Source of the DNA: Alentia gelatinosa
Taxonomy: Eukaryota > Annelida > Polychaeta > Phyllodocida > Polynoidae
Direction: 5' to 3'
Assembly: GCA_950022655.1 (NCBI GenBank)
Contig: OX465583.1
Span: forward strand, 17,101,318-17,165,317
Length of the DNA: 64,000 nt
The position numbers and the translations under genes were made by a program. Numbering within the stretch: position 1 is the stretch's first letter; every line of letters begins with the position of its first letter. A model generated the notes under the pieces. The model was not told the DNA's origin. It saw nothing but the letters and a program-made list of their open reading frames with translations, and ran no database searches. Positions 31,866 through 43,139 of this stretch are shown piece by piece.

Positions 31866-34440
31866 ATCAGACATCATTATACTGACGGATCCTGTATTGA
31901 CAACATCCTGACTAACACCAGTTTCATAAGTCTGAGTGGGACTATCAACTTTTATAGTAGCGATCATTTACCAGTCTTTGCTATTCGACATAAAGACAAG
32001 ACAATCTCGAAGATTATACCGGTGATTGGTAGGATTTATAAAAAGCATAATTTGGAAAACTTAAGAGACTGGGTATTGTTTACAGATTGGGAAAGTTATT
32101 GGGACATTGTGGACCCGAATATCCTATGGAATTTCCTGATAAGAAATCTAAGGGATTATTTGGATCACTATTGCCCATACAAGGAGTGGAATATGAGAGA
32201 TTAAGGACACGAGTGGATGAACAATGACATCAGAGCATTGGTACACGAACGCAATATTGCTCTGAAAGATTACCTAGATACAAAATCTGAAGTTTCCTTA
32301 GCGCGAGCAAAGAGACTGAAAAAAACAAGTCAGATCCACTATTCGACATGCTAAATCAACATTTATAGAAACAAAACTAGAGGATAACTGCAAAAATCCT
32401 AGAAAGTTCTGGTCTGAACTTAATAAAATATTGAAACCTAGAATACCGGTTGATAGTCCCTCATTTATCTGCCCTGAGACCCAAGAAAGTATAGACCCAG
32501 ACAAGGCTCCGAATTATTTGAATCGCTACTTTAGTGATATAGGCGACAAACTAGCGCGGGCATATGATTTAACACATATATTAGACGATAGCACTTTCTC
32601 ACAATATCAGGTAGTTGTACCAATGGCTGATGTCAAAATTGATAAGGAAACACTGTATAAGCTGATAAATGAAATAACAACCTGCAAGACATCTGGACTA
32701 GAGGGTATTAGAACTTGTGTTCTCAAGGAATACATGTTCCTTGTACTTGACCAGTTGGTATATCTGTACAGTCAATGTCTGCTTTTGGGTATCTTTCCCG
32801 ACGAATGGAAATTTGCAGAAGTCACCCCTTTACCGAAATCTGGTGACAACCGCAATCCCAGTAACTGGCGACCCATCTCCCTTTTACCTGTACCCGGAAA
32901 ATTAGCAGAAAAAATTATGCATACTAATCTAATGATACATTTGGAAAATAACATCTTAACTGTAAAACAGAAGGGCTACAGGAAGGGGATGGGAACCATA
33001 GACGCGATTTATGAATTGTCGAATATGATATACTTGGCTAGAGATAACAAAGAGTTCGCATGCGCAGTTTTCATCGACTTGAAGAAAGCGTTCGACAGTG
33101 TTCATCACGGTAGATTATTGAAAAAACTATATCAGCTTGACTTGCCAAAAAACGTTTTTGACTGGTTAACATCGTATCTTGATAAACGAAAACAACGGCT
33201 CAGTTTTGGTAACAAGACATCAAGTTGGGAAGATATATCTTTTGGTGTGCCTCAGGGCTCGGTTCTGGGGCCTTTACTATTCATCTTTTATATTAATGAT
33301 GTGATGGAATTATTGGAAAACACGAGTAGCTTATTATATGCAGACGACATGGTAATTTTTAGCTCTAATAAAGATGTGAAAAAGGTACAGGAACAACTAC
33401 AGTCAGCGTTAGATAGATTTAGTGAATGGTGTATGGTTAATGCACTGACTATAAATGTGAAGAAAACTAAATATTGTTGGTTCTTACCAAAAAATAAAAG
33501 ACTTAATCTCTCAAATGAAAACAACTCGCTGTTTATAAATCTTATGAAGTTGGACTCAGTCAACTCATACCAATACTTAGGTGTACATCTTGACTCAGCT
33601 ATGTCCTTGGAAAAACATTGTAGAAATGTAATTAAGAAAGTGTCTCATAAATTGTTTATATTACATAGAAATCGTCACTGTATGTCACAAAGTATTGCGC
33701 TCAAGGTCTACAAGCAAGCGATATTACCTTTGTTTGATTATGCCTGCTTAATGATTGATGGAGCTAATAAAATCTGGAGTAACAAGTTCCAGTGGCTCCA
33801 GAACCGAGGCCTTAGGATAATCTTAGATGATCATGCCCTGGTGAACACTGTCGAACAACTTCACGAAAAAACTAAAACAATTACTCTCCGACGTAGGCGA
33901 GATGAGTTACTCCTCACGTATATGAGAAGAGTATATGTGAATGAATATGGTAATGAAGAATTACCCGAAGAAAATGCAGTAGTAGATGAGCGACCAGTGT
34001 TACGGTCTCGGCATAAATTATTGTTTAAAATGAGAAGACCAAATACCGAGTTTTATAAACGATGCCCAGGTTACAGAGGTTGTCATCTGTGGAACGCCCT
34101 CCCTGAAGAAGCCAAGACTACTAGAGGAAAAGCTTCTTTCAAGAAATACATTCGAACACTTCCAAATCTAAGTTAGAACCTGTAGGACTTACCATACCCA
34201 TAAAAATGTAGAAAACAACCTCTTAACCGAAAACCTCAGTTCCTCAACTGTGATAGACATTTCCTGCCTGCTCATTTACTGTATTTCTTATCATCCTTCA
34301 TCACACTTGTTCTGTATCAACATATTGACTTGTGAACGACACTGACCAGAACCCATGGAAAATGTAAATGGGATTGTAATTGAAAACCAACCACGCCGTT
34401 GAATTACGTCCAATAAAAAAAATGAAAAAATAAAAAATAC
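31866..34440 (+). pseudogene. Non-LTR retrotransposon ORF2, 5'-truncated and broken
   Basis: 31866-32010 encodes the end of an AP-type endonuclease (SCIDNILTN, SDHLPVF). An in-frame TAA near 32202 and a frameshift near 32325 break the linker. The open frame at 32431-34176 (581 codons) carries the reverse transcriptase: WRPISLLP, FIDLKKAFDSVHH, GVPQGSVLGPLLF and catalytic YADD, followed by a thumb and C-terminal region ending FKKYIRTLPNLS. No RNase H is seen. The 3' end is A-rich (AATAAAAAAAATG..., to 34440). It belongs to the Jockey/CR1/L2-type group; I cannot place the clade. It separates the LTR at 30686 from pol at 34890, so it probably inserted into the gypsy element. No target duplication was found. 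Confidence 0.85.
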
Positions 34441-34890
34441 TTTACCAGTGAAAACATCTCTCTTTAGCTGCTTTGTTATGCAGTACTGTAGAATTGTATC
34501 ATGTCTATTCTTGAGCTTCTAGAAATGCACTTCTTATTTCTTTCTTTGTGTGAGATGGAAGTTATCCGAATGTCTCTACCCATCCAAGAGTAAGGCTCTC
34601 TCAATGTCCCATAATCAAAAGCCATTAGAATAATTTCATTGCTAGCAACCTGAACATGATTTTGTAATAGATCAAAGAGAGAAGCCAAACAACATGTACT
34701 TATGCAATTCAGACATCCCATCTCATGGAACCATCAGTGTGCAGGATTTCGAACTCCTGACACCTAATAATTCCATTCATATTCAATTGCTCATATTCCA
34801 TTAGATATAACATCATTGTGAATATACATTCTATCAACTTCTCTCACTCAAGTTAAGTTGATATGCACAAAACACTGTCTCCATGTTTTC
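34441..34890 (-). mobile_element. Gypsy element non-coding 3' region
   Basis: Between the retrotransposon tail and the chromodomain-like frame. No open frame with a family signature. Confidence 0.35.
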
Positions 34891-34891
34891 A

Positions 34892-35128
34892 TCAAGGTCT
34901 GTCAAAGAATGTATGTCTGCCTAGTGGCCTTTTTCTGCACCTTCCAGTAGCAGTTCTAGCTACATGGAATTCCTGTTTTGCACAGTCAGATACATCATTA
35001 CTTGGTACCCATTGGGTTTGACTATGACCTTTCCATTTGACTCTGTAGTACATTCCATCTTTTTGTCTCATGCCAAGGACTCTTTGGTGTCCTATTTGGT
35101 TTAGGAACTGGCTGACTACATGTATCAT
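34892..35128 (-). pseudogene. Gypsy pol C-terminus, chromodomain-like
   Basis: The frame contains VLGMRQKDGMYYRVKWKGHS then QTQWVPSNDV, matching the chromodomain core (Tyr-x-Val-Lys-Trp-Lys-Gly plus a Trp two strands later). Chromodomains at the integrase C-terminus mark chromoviruses, where they direct integration to marked chromatin. It is out of frame with, or separated by stops from, the integrase upstream. Confidence 0.6.
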
Positions 35129-35208
35129 TCATGTCTCTGTCACCATTTCTTTGTGGAACATACCTTCTTCATCACTGTCAGTACATTCTTCATTGTCAAC
35201 ATTTTGAC

Positions 35209-36540
35209 CTACAAATGGTGGCTGTACTGTTTTTTATCAGGATCATTGAACAGTTTCAAACGATTTACATGCACAAGACTCTTCATTTCTTTGTTATCTG
35301 CACATGCTCTCATTCTATATGTATAGTTTGGACCTTTTTCTGTAATGTAGTATGGACCTGTCCACATTCTATGAAACTTTTTAGAAAGTCCTAATGGAAC
35401 TTTTGTGTTATACAACCAGATTCTATCACCTGCTTCAAACTTTGGTTCCTTAACTCTAGCATCATAATACTTTTTGTATTTCACTTGTGATTCTTTCATG
35501 TTTTCTGTAGCAATTGTCCATGCACTTTCCAAATTATTCCTTAAATGAGTTTGTGCTGTCTGACTCAAATTGCCTTTTGGAATCCATTCTAAATCAAAAG
35601 GTAAATTCATTGGTCTACCAAAAACCATAAAGTATGGGGAATATTGTGTTGACTGGGTGCAAGGTGTTGATCTGTATGCCATCATTATACCTGGGAGTAA
35701 ATGTGGCCAATCTTTTTGGTCTAATTTTCCAAAGGTCCAAATAGATTGTGCTATTACACTGTTCATTCTTTCCACAGCTGAGTTTGTTTGTGGATGGTAG
35801 CTGCTTGTGTGGACTCTTTTAACTTCAAATAAAGAGCAAACTGCTTTAACAAGACCTGACCTGAAATTTGGTCCTCTGTCACTTACTAATGTATGAGGTG
35901 CACCATACCTAGTGAAAATATCTCTGTAGAGAACTTCAGCGACTTCTTTTGCTTCCTGGGTTTAGTGGGTATTGCTTCACACCACTTTGTAAAGCTATCT
36001 GTTATAACTAGGATATGTTTGTATCCTTCAGTAGAAGTTGTTACTGGACCCATAAAATCAATATGCCAATGATTAAATATGTCTGCAATTGGCAATGAGT
36101 TCAATGGTGCTTTTACAATAGATGGTCTGCTTTTCGGCTTTTGACATTCCACACATGAGCTGACATGCTCATATACATCCCTATACATGAGGCCAATAAT
36201 ACTTGTTTCTTAATGCATGGTATGTTCTCTCAAATCCTTGGTGTCCACCACCAATAAGTGAATCATGATAGGATTGCAATGCATCCATCCTTAGTTGCTC
36301 TGGTACAACCAATTGTTTCACAAGTCTCTCTGCTTTTGGCAAGCCTTTTGCCCTTCTGTAATACATGTGATATAGTACTCTGTCTAGAATAACATACTGA
36401 TCAGCTTGTATAGCAATTCTCTTTGCTTCTCTATGATTTGAAGGTAACTCTCCTTCCTCTAGATATTTTATCATTGGACCACTGTCCTTACATTCTCTCT
36501 GCATTGTCCTTAGATCTGTGATCTCTGCAATGAATGTCAT
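35209..36540 (-). pseudogene. Ty3/gypsy integrase (frameshifted)
   Basis: In coding order: an HHCC zinc-binding module (H...H within DSLIGGGHQGFERTYH, then CVECQ), the first catalytic Asp in HIDFMGP, a frameshift at about 35955, the second Asp in SDRGPNF and the Glu in AVERMN, then a GPY/F-like segment near WTGPYYI. All three DDE residues are present in sequence, but the frame change breaks the protein. The element is dead in this copy. Confidence 0.85.
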
Positions 36541-37930
36541 ATCAGGTTCATCATCATTTTCAATTCTATCCTGTGAATAAGACTCTCAGACTCTCTTGGT
36601 TTGGGATCCTTACGATTGTATGTAAACTTGCACTCAATGCAATCAGACTGGTAATCATTTCTTTGTGTCCCTATATTCATGACTGGTACCAGCTCAGGAA
36701 TATCTAAGTCTGTCTCACCCTGCACTTCATCATATTCCCTTCTAGATATTGCATCTGCAACTGTATTCTGTTTACCTCGTCGATGGTGTATACTAAATGT
36801 ATAGCCTTGCAGCAGTAAAGCCCATCTGGCTAATCAACCTGTAGTCTGTTTGATACTTTTTATCCAAGTGATTGAAATATTGTCTGTATAAATATCAAAA
36901 TGTCCATTTGCCAAGTATGGATTATTTGCCTTAATCCCTTCAACAACCACTAAGCATTCTTTTTCACATATGTTCCATGCTAACTCAGAACCTCTCAATG
37001 CACGTCCACCATATGCTATTGCTCTTGGTTTGCCATTTTCATCCAGTTGTTCCAATACATACCCTATAGCATGATTAGAAGCATCACATGAGATTTGGAA
37101 TCCTCTTTGCATATCTGTATATGCCAACACCGGTGGTTCGGCAAGACTCTGCTTTAATGTATCAAATGCCTTCTGACATGCATTTGTCCATTGATATTTT
37201 GCATCTTTTCTCAATAATTGATTTAATGGCAAAGCAATCTGTGTAAAACCATTTATGAATCTCCTAAAATAATTACACATGCCAAGGAAACTGCGCACAT
37301 CATGTGCATTTCTTGGTTCTGGGAATTCTCTTATTACCTTTGTCTTTTTGGTGTCTACTTGGATACCATCTTTTGAGATTGTGGGGCCTAGATAGTTAAC
37401 TGACTGTGTGGCAAATTTACATTTTGAAATGTTTAGTGTTAAGTTTGCTTTTCTGAATCTGTTAAAGACCTGTGAAATATGATCCATATGTTTCTCAAAA
37501 CTGTCAATGAATATCAAAACATCATCAACATAGACAAGTGCAAATTTCCAATTTATACCTCTGAACACTTCAGACATAACCATCTGATAAGACATAGGTG
37601 CATTCATTAAGCCAAATGGTAGTCTTTTCCATTCATAAATTCCTTGTTGTGTTATAAATGCAGTTTTCTCTCTGCTTTCTTGATGTAAAGGTATTTAACA
37701 AAATCCAGACTGCATATCTTCAGTTGTTAGATATTTCGGTTTTCCCTGTCCAATTGTATCAGACACATCTTCCATTCTAGGAAGTGGAAATGACATGGGT
37801 TTTGTAACTTCATTCAATTTGCGATAATCAACAGCAAAACAAAGCTTAGAAGAATACTTTTTCTTAACCATTACCACAGGAAAATGCCATTCAGAATTTG
37901 ATTTTTGAATGATGTCATGTTCAAGCATTT
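36541..37930 (-). pseudogene. Ty3/gypsy reverse transcriptase and RNase H (interrupted)
   Basis: The reverse transcriptase has KEMLEHDIIQKS, a VDYRKLN motif, an in-frame stop after DMQSGFC (37695), then LPFGLMNAP and catalytic YVDD (about 37535). RNase H follows with the first Asp in SCDASNHA, Glu in CEKECL and Asp in YTDN, then a stop at about 36834. A tether region continues to 36537. The N-terminal part of the reverse transcriptase is separated by a 358-bp insertion. Confidence 0.88.
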
Positions 37931-37932
37931 CC

Positions 37933-38290
37933 TTAACCCTTTCTGGCAGGACACTGCCATATGGCATTCCCCTGGCCAGGGCCGGACAATGCCATATGGC
38001 ATTCCCATATGGAATGGATAAACCACTCTGTATTTGTTTCTTTGTACCTTTTTGAAAAATTATCGCAGAATCATAAAAATTATATGAGATATTATGCTAA
38101 ATGTTGCCAGTAGATCTTTAAAATATCGGAAAGTTCTAATAAAAATTACAGATTTACTGGAAATTTTAAATGTTAAATTTCTTTTAATAATATTGAGTAC
38201 AAAAGCCGGTCATACAAAGGCCACAATTGGTTCTAGTGCCTGGTATAGTATGGGTACATGGTAAATGATGTGTTGCTCTTGAAGGGTTAA
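37933..38290. mobile_element. piggyBac-like MITE inserted at TTAA
   Basis: Flanked by TTAA on both sides, with inverted ends CCCTTTC... and ...GAAGGG, as in piggyBac elements. Removing one TTAA and the element rejoins the flanking gypsy reading frame exactly, from ...AEREQ-type sequence at 38291 into KEMLEH at 37932. The left side holds inverted CCATATGG/GGCATTCC motifs. No transposase is encoded, 358 bp in all. The frame reading through it at 38184-38290 is not protein of the gypsy element. Confidence 0.8.
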
Positions 38291-39260
38291 TCTGTCTTTC
38301 AGCTTCCTCTCTAGCTAATGGTGAATGTCTATAGAACCTTTGCCTTATACGCATAGCATCTCCAGTATCTATCTTATGTTGATAGATATTCGTTTGGCCT
38401 AGCTCAGATATATCCTTTGCAAACACATCCCTATATTGAACTATAAGACACAAAAGTCTTCTCTTCTGTTCTTGTGTCAATTCAGAATTAACTTACTTTA
38501 TCCCAAGATCTCTGGCAATCTCAATGTATTGCTCATCTGTGATCTCTTCTGTTTCATCAATAGTATACACATTTTCTGTAAAATTATCTCCATCAGCCTG
38601 GAATTCTTTAATTGTATGTGGTTCAATTTCTGATGCAGTTGCCACTACATATCCTGCTCTAATATAAGCATTTGCATTTGTAGGGTTCATAAGAAGATAA
38701 TTTGCTTTTCCTCTATGTACTGTCACCAAGGCTTTTGTTCCCATAATATTTAGTTTTGTGCTTATTTCTGCAACTGGTTCCAACAACGCTACAGAACCTT
38801 CTCTGTATTTTGTCAATTTCACTGGAATATGACAATGTGATCTTGGAGGGATTACTATACTTTGTTTTGATTTTGTGAAGTTTGCAGCATTTCTAGATTT
38901 TTCCATAATGTTCACAGCTGCTAATCCATCCTCCAGTATCAGTATATGTTTAGCAGTATCAATAGTAGCTTTGTGAGACTCTAAGAAATCAAATCCCAGA
39001 ATCAGTGGTGTATACATGAGTCTAAAGACATGGAATCTTTGTAATACTTTGAATCCTGACAAGGAAACATTCAAGTCAATAGTCCCAATTATGTCATGAG
39101 TTTCTCCGCCTACTCCTCTAACTCTTTTTATAGACTGTGACTAACTCAAGTTTCTATATCCATAACCTATGTTCTGTAGGAATCTGTATGTCACACAGCT
39201 TACACTTGCTCCTGTGTCTACAAGTATTCTAACAGATCTTCCTCTCACTGAACCTTCAAT
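38291..39260 (-). pseudogene. Ty3/gypsy aspartic protease and reverse transcriptase N-terminus
   Basis: The protease active site LVDTGAS is read at about 39219-39199. It is followed by stops near 39140 and then an open stretch to 38493, including LILGFDFL, a second protease motif. After an in-frame TAA at 38493-38495 the reverse transcriptase N-terminus begins (YRDVFAKDISELG, HKIDTGDA). Several stops make it non-functional. Confidence 0.8.
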
Positions 39261-39399
39261 ATAGTTTCTATCCATTCTAGCAATACTGGCAATAAGTGAT
39301 ATTTTGTTATCATTGTTATCTGAGACTTTCCTTTTGTTACTGAGCTCTTATACCTATAAGGTCTATCTATGGCTTTTAGACTGGCCTTTCCATAGACAG

Positions 39400-40170
39400 A
39401 CTCGTGACCCTAGAAGTCATTTCTATTTTCAAAGTGATCATTTTTGTATTCTGAATCAGAATTATCTGCCTTGCAATTATGGTACTGGTTGCACTTACCT
39501 TTACCAGAAACTGGCTTGTATTTCTTTCTTTTTGTAGTTACTGATCTTTGTTCATATGGAGCAAGTTGTCTTTTTGTCCATGGTATTGATCTTGCTTTTG
39601 GTCTTGTCCTCTCAATCTCCTTTCTCACTGCAGTTACTTGTTCTTTCAAGTCACTTATTGTAGATGTTAATTCATCTCCCTCACTGAAGATTATACACTA
39701 TTTCAGCCATCACTGCATACTTTTCAATGTCATTTATATTTGTTGGCTTTGAAGTAACACTTTAGCCCTGATGTGTGGTTTGAATCCATTCACTATTGCT
39801 CTAAACTGAAGAGATTCCTCCAATTTCACAGATTTAGAGTCACTTTTTATCCTTGCTATATAATCTTGTACATTCTCTTCATTTCCCTGTTTTTCCATAA
39901 ATATGTCCTTAGTTTTGATGAAGTGGAATGCTTCACTAATTGTATATCTCTGTAAGAATGCCTATCTCAGTTCACAAAAGTCTGACTTCTCTTCTTCTCT
40001 CAGAGAGTCATACCAAATGTATGCTTTGTCGTTCAATACCAATGGAAAGACCTTTGCTGGTTCCAAAAAGCTTTTCAGTGAAATGTATGCTTCAAATTTA
40101 CACATAAATTCTTCTGGATTTTCATCTTCATTCCCATAGAAATGTCCTGGAGCATATAATTCAGGCATTG
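39400..40170 (-). pseudogene. Ty3/gypsy gag
   Basis: The frame at 40168-39962 (MPELYAPGHFYG, ENPEEFMCKFEAYI, YIWYDSL) matches the retrotransposon gag capsid region. A TAG follows, and the reading continues with VQDYIARIKSD. The basic segment at 39649-39410 (KRKKYKPVSGKGKCNQYHNC) stands where a zinc knuckle is expected, but the full CCHC spacing is missing. The 5' LTR and primer site are not recognisable beyond 40170. Confidence 0.7.
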
Positions 40171-40331
40171 TGTCGGAGCTCTAAGCAAGTCACACACAGA
40201 GAGATTTATGAGGGCATTAAGGGCGGCATGGGCCTTGCAGTAGTGCCGGGTAAGGGTATTGATTTTTCTGAAACTCCTAACATCAAACCTTCCCGCTATC
40301 ATGGGGTGCCATTTGTCGTTATCATCAATCT

Positions 40332-40382
40332 CTCTCTCTCTCTGTCTCTTTCTCTGTCTTCCTCCCTCATTCTCTCTCTCTG
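40332..40382. repeat. (TC)n microsatellite
   Basis: About 50 bp of CT/TC repeats with a few interruptions. It may mark the junction where the 5' end of the gypsy element was lost. Confidence 0.85.
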
Positions 40383-40389
40383 AAATGGC

Positions 40390-41640
40390 AACTGGAATAA
40401 GCTAATATATGGAAACGGAGACAAAAATCAATTATTTTTTGGACAGGTGGCCATAAACCATGAGAAGGTGGCGTGTAGTAATACATAATTTGTAGTGAAT
40501 GTATTACATCTTACACCTTGAGTGGTTCACAGAGCCGACTGTCGAAAGACCAATAATGATTGTTGTTGGTTTGCTGGTTTGATTTAGGGGCCGTCTTTAA
40601 ATGATGTCACATTTTTTTGGGGCATTTTTAGGACCCCCCTAGACTTGCTCAAGTCTTTGATTATGAACATTCATCAAATGATTAAACATGATCAGAAAAA
40701 TGTTCATTATAATATGTATATTTCTCTGACCCATGAATCAAAGACTTGTCCACTCTGACCAGAATCTCCCATTTATGACTCCAAGCTGCCCCCTGTAACC
40801 CTACACCTCCTCCTGCCCCTCTCCATCCCCTCCTCTAGTTCTCTGGCTGCCTGTGTTGTCATAGCAATATATTTTGGGAAGAATAATTCTACTTCTGAGA
40901 CCCTACACCCACATTCTATGTTGGTATTACAATTATATGGGTCAGGTCATCATGGGTATCAATCTCCCAGCAGATATCCTGACCAGAAGCTTGTGACTTC
41001 TGCTTGGAGAGTGCTGGCGCTGCATCACACCAGCCTACACTGCCGTTTACGGATTCTACCAGTCCCTGTATCAAGAGGGTGGAGGGGTAGGGGCGGTGCG
41101 GTTGCGGTAGGATACAGGGACTGAGGCCAGTCTAGGAACCCCCCCCCCCCCACCCCCCTGTCACACTTTGTCACACATTTCATACCACCCCCTAAATATT
41201 ATGTCACACTTTCCAAAACACCCCCCCCCCCCACCATTTCTGTCTTATTTAGCATAACAGAACAGTCATTACATCTTTGACTAAGCTGCTGTAATACACC
41301 ATTAATTTAGTAGGAGATATTACATGAGACAAAACTCCCGATTTACTAGATCACTGAAAAGCTATTGATACTTCACCATACTTTACTGTAGTAATTGTCA
41401 TTTTAGAACAACCAATCATATGCAGTACTGAACTTTGAACAAGCATAAATCTCATCTATCCTAGTCTATTCAGGTGGTGCTCCACATCTTCCTCCCCCAA
41501 GTATATGATGAAACACATTTATGAGTTCAACCTGCCCATGAAATGGGCACTGTACAAAAGTTGGTAGGTGGTGCATTTGGGGATTTATCCTATTGCATAA
41601 CCATTAACCCCATCAACAGACTATTTCCACCTGATGATTG
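40390..41640. other. Intergenic, C-rich tracts, no gene seen
   Basis: Pure C tracts interrupt the sequence near 41139-41149 and 41221-41232. The flanks repeat TGTCACACTTT and CACCCCC. Nothing coding is recognisable. Confidence 0.45.
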
Positions 41641-41647
41641 CTCAGCA

Positions 41648-41953
41648 TTTATCCTTCCCCTAATATAAAATCCCATAGGCTTAACATTGGGTTTCCGTAT
41701 GCCACGCTGACTGGCATACGAAGTTTTATATGCCACTAGTGGCATACAGCATTGTTATCACGTAATATTCCAAAATCGAGGAGATAGGGTAGGATAAAAT
41801 CAAAACCTGATTCGTTTTAATCTTGGCCACCGCATTCCACTCCTGAAGTTTTGGCTCCGGACTTCACTCGGCTTCGCCTCAAGAAGTCACTTTGCCAAAC
41901 TTCAGTCGTGTAATACGGTGGCCAAGATTAAACCTCGTCCAGTTTTATGATAT
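41648..41953 (-). mobile_element. Composite hairpin element, family 4, copy B (inverted)
   Basis: A reverse-complement copy of 11317-11621 across its full length, with the same nested hairpins in reversed order: TTTATCCTTCCCCTAATA...CCGTATGCCACGCTGACTGG...then GGCCACCGCATTCCACTCC... to TAAACCTCGTCCAGTTTTA. Confidence 0.8.
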
Positions 41954-41959
41954 AACTTC

Positions 41960-42955
41960 ATTGTTTGGGGGAGTACGATTTCTATCTCACAGAGAAACCT
42001 GAAGATAATCCCTTCCTAAACTACAGCTGAGTATATATTTCCAATAGACAAACTTGTGGGGTTCCTATATGTGTGAATAGGGTTATGGTAGAAAGATGTT
42101 GGATGCTGTGAAATCCAACATCTGTACTGTATAAGTCACCTTGATCTGAAAATTATGTGGTTAGGGGTAATCAGTCTGCTATTAAATGGTTTGATGATCT
42201 AGGTTGTACTGTAGTCATCTCTTGTCATAGTTATCATTACTTCAGTAGGTTTAATTTTCTTAGATGCTTGCTGTATGGTCCTGTCTTGTCTGGTTTTGTC
42301 CTGTAAGATTATGATCAAGTTTGAGAATAATAATGATGGATACTTTTTATGTATTTCACCTGGAGACTGGAACTGTAACGAAATGATGCAGAAGCACATG
42401 ATACTGCTGAAAAATTGTTTATCAATAGCATGAATGTGAAATTTAGTACCTAATAATTATGGTTCATGTTTAACTGGGGAAAAAAAGAACAGGTGGCGAC
42501 ATCAATCTCATATAGGAAAGAGTTAGATAGGCAAGAGATATTCAGGAATAGATATTCTTAGTACCAGATACTATACCTTACAAAAATGAAAAAAATGGGG
42601 AGCATGGAAAATACCACAGTTAATGACCCTTTGCTCAATGTTAGTATAAGAAAATGCATCTAGAACTTAAGTCATGGAAATGTATGTTATGTAGGGTTTT
42701 ATAATAAATGCTTCTCGATAAAAAAAAAAAAAGGATGGCATATTATACCATGTGATTATACCCTCAAATTATGAGTTCTGACAGCTATGTGCCCATCCCC
42801 TACCGGTTTACAATGACACCAGCACTCGTCCTCACAGGGGTAGCAGGGTAGCGCACACCCATCCTTAAAGGGTTAATCAATAAGAAAACTAATTAGAAAA
42901 AGAGACTTGATTATGAACCATTGATTATGAATCAGACCAATATTTAATACTTATA
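41960..42955. other. Intergenic, no gene seen
   Basis: AT-rich. Contains TTAAAGGGTTAA at about 42868, matching the end of a piggyBac-like MITE. No coding sequence recognised. Confidence 0.4.
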
Positions 42956-42960
42956 TTGAT

Positions 42961-43097
42961 TTGCCATTTGGCAGCACCAGTATTTCTATGGTGTTACCAT
43001 TTGGCAGCAGTGGTTCTCCCATGGTGCCGCCATTTGGCAGCAGTGGTAATGCCCGTGGTGCTACCAAATGGCAGTATCAGTATGAAAAGGGTTAAAG
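42961..43097. repeat. Short tandem repeat of CCATTTGGCAGCAGTGGT next to GGGTTAA
   Basis: Three direct copies and one inverted copy (ACCAAATGGCAG) lie within 130 bp and end at AAAAGGGTTAA. Sequence style matches the subterminal part of the TTAA-flanked MITE at 37933 (GCCATATGGCATTCCC). Confidence 0.5.
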
Positions 43098-43139
43098 GAA
43101 TCAAGAAGGTAAATAAAGATAAGACTTGATGTTATGAAT

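Noticed and set aside
38184..38290. Extension of the gypsy protein to GFCTQYY
   Set aside because: This part is translation of the inserted TTAA-flanked MITE, not of the retrotransposon.
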